This document shows positions 5,703 through 6,319 of a stretch of 6,319 bases of DNA, one piece after another. The stretch spans positions 1 through 6,319 of the forward strand of contig JAQTRH010000060.1 of assembly GCA_028711925.1 (NCBI GenBank). Direction: 5' to 3'. Position 1 is the first letter of the stretch. Every line of letters starts with the position of its first letter. The translations under genes and the position numbers were made by a program. The notes under the pieces are model-generated. The model made no database searches and was not told the DNA's origin. It saw only the letters and a program-made list of their open reading frames with translations. Source of the stretch: Candidatus Nanoarchaeia archaeon (GTDB taxonomy: Archaea; Nanobdellota; Nanobdellia; Woesearchaeales; CG1-02-33-12).

Positions 5703-5710
5703 TTTATATA
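5703..5710 (+). promoter_or_regulatory. Putative TATA box of the orphan gene at 5733
   Basis: TTTATATA preceded by an A-rich stretch. A spacing of about 26 bases from its centre lands on the ATG at 5733, predicting a leaderless message. Confidence 0.55.
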
Positions 5711-5732
5711 TTTATTACAAAAGATCCAAAAT

Positions 5733-6197
5733 ATGAAACAAAATATTTTGACAAAAAAACAAAGAAAGAATTATCTAAATAAGATAATAAATAATTTGCA
5801 TCCTGTTTATTCAAGTAATGAAACAGTGTATTTTATGGCTAATAAGAAAGGGATGATGACAATAGAAAAACAAGATTTTTTAAATAAGTTAAAGATAAAG
5901 ATATCAAAATCTTTTAATTCAGTTTACCTGGATAAAAGCACAGAAATTAAAAAAGGAGATTATTTTTTGTTTAATAACCATAAATCATTTGTTCCTATAG
6001 GTGTCTTTCAAAGAATAGAATTTGATTATTTTGGCTCAGCAAATGGATTAAGTAAAGTTAGGAGTACAGTAGTATATAAAAAATTTAAAAATAATAATCT
6101 AAATCATTCTTGCGAGATTTATTCAAATAAAAAATTAAAAAAACAGGAAAAAATGGATTTTGATTCAATTATAATTGAGTATGCAAGAATGCTTTGA
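5733..6197 (+). CDS. Hypothetical protein, orphan, possibly related to the one at 3031
   Basis: Not recognised. The 154-residue product is basic and soluble, rich in Lys, Asn, Ile and Phe, with no membrane segment or catalytic motif. The ATG sits on the start predicted from the TATA box at 5703-5710, so translation is probably leaderless. The gene is very AT-rich (12 G/C of 60 in 5761-5820 against 28 of 60 in the glpX stretch 5161-5220), which points to a fast-evolving or lineage-specific gene. By eye it shares length, N-terminal pattern, the LKIKIS segment and a later F-Q-R-I-E-F segment with the orphan at 3031 on the other side of the glpX-aldolase operon. It diverges from glpX across 157 bases, so it could share that regulatory region. 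Function unknown. Confidence 0.65.
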   Translation: MKQNILTKKQRKNYLNKIINNLHPVYSSNETVYFMANKKGMMTIEKQDFLNKLKIKISKSFNSVYLDKSTEIKKGDYFLFNNHKSFVPIGVFQRIEFDYFGSANGLSKVRSTVVYKKFKNNNLNHSCEIYSNKKLKKQEKMDFDSIIIEYARML

Positions 6198-6227
6198 TAA
6201 TTTTGAATAGACCATCAAACAAAAACA

Positions 6228-6235
6228 TTTAAATA
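6228..6235 (+). promoter_or_regulatory. Putative TATA box of gatD
   Basis: TTTAAATA, whose centre is about 26 bases before the ATG at 6258, predicting a leaderless gatD message. Confidence 0.5.
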
Positions 6236-6257
6236 ATAAATAAGTTAATTTCTTTCT

Positions 6258-6319
6258 ATGGAGCCAAAAACCGGTGATAGTGTCTTAGTTGAGACAAAAG
6301 ACAGAAAGATAAATGGAAC
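6258..6319 (+). CDS. gatD: Start of Glu-tRNA(Gln) amidotransferase subunit D (3' end outside window)
   Basis: Only 20 codons and two bases are visible. They read MEPKTGDSVLVETKDRKING, which fits the small N-terminal beta-barrel of archaeal GatD, where a G-D-x-V-x-V-E-T strand is followed by a turn and x-x-G. GatD is the asparaginase-like subunit that releases ammonia from glutamine, and with GatE it converts Glu-tRNA(Gln) to Gln-tRNA(Gln). GatDE is confined to archaea, so this supports the domain assignment. The start codon lies on the predicted transcription start, without a Shine-Dalgarno sequence. The identification rests on a short fragment; another protein with an SH3-like barrel remains possible. 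Confidence 0.6.
   Translation, partial: MEPKTGDSVLVETKDRKING

Noticed and set aside
1..6319. tRNA genes, CRISPR arrays, insertion sequences or attachment sites
   Set aside because: No cloverleaf with TTCGA-type arm, no regularly spaced repeats, no transposase and no long terminal repeats were found; the gaps between genes are all short.

Overview
The window looks like part of an archaeal chromosome, most likely a DPANN lineage (Woesearchaeota- or Pacearchaeota-like). The reasons are AT-rich DNA, A/T-rich TATA-type boxes about 26 bases before the inferred transcription starts, several genes whose start codon falls on that inferred start (leaderless mRNAs), and a right-edge gene start that reads like the N-terminus of archaeal GatD. 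The assignment is an inference; there is no marker rRNA here.

Layout. (1) 1-1235, plus strand: the 3' part of a gene ending in a cupin domain, then a multi-pass membrane protein resembling an ECF transporter S component. (2) 1227-2414, minus strand: a class I SAM-dependent methyltransferase, which overlaps the membrane protein gene tail to tail by 9 bases, and an unrecognised helical protein. (3) 2469-3486, plus strand: an RBBP9/YdeN-like alpha/beta hydrolase overlapping or abutting a small orphan gene. The orphan and region 2 diverge from one compact AT box at 2436-2450 that can serve both directions. (4) 3491-5575, minus strand: a two-gene gluconeogenic operon, glpX (class II fructose-1,6-bisphosphatase) followed 12 bases later by a class II fructose-bisphosphate aldolase with its own strong Shine-Dalgarno sequence. 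(5) 5733-6197, plus strand: a second small orphan gene resembling the one at 3031. (6) 6258 to the end: the first 20 codons of gatD.

The core biology is the pair of sugar-phosphate enzymes. The aldolase condenses DHAP and glyceraldehyde-3-phosphate to fructose-1,6-bisphosphate, and GlpX removes a phosphate to give fructose-6-phosphate. This replaces the single bifunctional FBP aldolase/phosphatase that most archaea use. The operon's promoter carries a perfect 10-bp inverted repeat plus a third copy of the half-site around the predicted transcription start, which I read as the operator of an unidentified regulator.

Points most worth checking are this operator, an Asp at the nucleophile position of the hydrolase (GHDIG instead of GHSxG), a Cys in the DPLEGT metal loop of GlpX, a GatZ/KbaZ-type GGYTGMTP motif in the aldolase, and the possible relationship of the two orphans that flank the operon. 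No RNA genes, CRISPR arrays or insertion sequences were seen, and no gap between genes exceeds 160 bases.
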